Assembly (NCBI GenBank): GCA_019894655.1
Contig: JAGXNZ010000196.1
Coordinates: 1 to 6,071, forward strand
Direction: 5' to 3'
Length of the DNA stretch: 6,071 nucleotides
From: Promethearchaeota archaeon
GTDB taxonomy: Archaea; Asgardarchaeota; Lokiarchaeia; Sigynarchaeales; SOKP01
The notes under the pieces were generated by a model. It ran no database searches. It was not told the DNA's origin and was given only the letters and a program-made list of their open reading frames with translations. Shown piece after piece: positions 5,894 through 6,071 of this stretch (positions within the stretch are counted from its first letter, which is position 1; each line of letters begins with the position of its first letter). Position numbers and translations under genes: made by a program.

Positions 5894-6071
5894 ATGGAAG
5901 AAGTAATACAAAAAGCAAAAGACCATTTTGAAGGATTGGTAAGGGCTCAATTAAAAAGAATTGAGGATTTAAAGAAAGGAGCAGATTGGATTGATTATTC
6001 GGCATTAAAACCACTCATCATAGGAATAACTGGCGGAGATTATATTGGTCCAGAAATTACAAAACACGCCG
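5894..6071 (+). CDS. icd: Isocitrate/isopropylmalate dehydrogenase family, probably isocitrate dehydrogenase; N-terminus only
   Basis: Fifty-nine codons are visible before the window ends. After a charged, helix-like extension of about 37 residues (MEEVIQKAKDHFEGL onward), a beta strand LIIGIT leads into GGDYIGPEIT at 47-56. This is the nucleotide-binding start of beta-decarboxylating dehydrogenases, usually GDGIGPE. The family oxidises isocitrate, 3-isopropylmalate, homoisocitrate or tartrate; the substrate-binding residues lie outside the window. I choose isocitrate dehydrogenase because the neighbours are ATP-citrate lyase and fumarase, and because the long N-terminal extension resembles one I recall in some anaerobes' isocitrate dehydrogenases. 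In a reductive cycle it would carboxylate 2-oxoglutarate. Tyr replacing the second Gly of the motif is unusual. The ATG at 5894 has no Shine-Dalgarno and sits just below the promoter. Family call firm, substrate inferred. Confidence 0.72.
   Translation, partial: MEEVIQKAKDHFEGLVRAQLKRIEDLKKGADWIDYSALKPLIIGITGGDYIGPEITKHA

Overview
The window is AT-rich and holds six protein-coding stretches packed with short intergenic gaps. Three of the transcription units encode tricarboxylic acid cycle enzymes: a class II fumarase (cut by the left edge), a complete two-subunit ATP-citrate lyase, and the first residues of an isocitrate dehydrogenase-like enzyme (cut by the right edge). Gene starts are preceded by archaeal-looking promoters (a purine-rich BRE followed by an 8-bp TATA box). 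Gene ends carry bare poly-T tracts without stem-loops, and four of the six genes appear to start with TTG. This suggests an archaeon, possibly an Asgard (Lokiarchaeota-like) lineage. The domain-level call is moderately supported; the lineage is only a guess, since there is no rRNA or marker gene here.

Layout. 1-899 (minus): N-terminal two thirds of fumarase. 900-1077: fumarase promoter plus the poly-T end of the next minus-strand gene. 1078-1377 (minus): a 99-residue protein that looks like the last two membrane helices of a GPH/MFS-type symporter, so probably a decayed or truncated transporter. 1378-1646: divergent intergenic region with an A/T palindrome, a GGGAA-TTCCC dyad and the acl promoter. 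1647-2942 and 2944-4779 (plus): the small and large ATP-citrate lyase subunits, one base apart, followed by a poly-T terminator. 4837-5610 (minus): an unrecognised 257-residue integral membrane protein with a strong Shine-Dalgarno and a TTG start. 5611-5893: divergent intergenic region with a promoter for each side and a nested AGATG/CATCT repeat. 5894-6071 (plus): start of isocitrate dehydrogenase.

How the genes fit together. ATP-citrate lyase cleaves citrate with CoA and ATP to acetyl-CoA and oxaloacetate. Fumarase and isocitrate dehydrogenase are reversible steps of the same cycle. Together they are three of the steps needed for a reductive (carbon-fixing) TCA cycle, although they would equally serve to make acetyl-CoA from citrate for biosynthesis. 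The deciding enzymes (2-oxoglutarate:ferredoxin oxidoreductase, fumarate reductase, pyruvate synthase, and presence or absence of citrate synthase) are outside the window. I see no CRISPR, tRNA, rRNA or insertion sequence.
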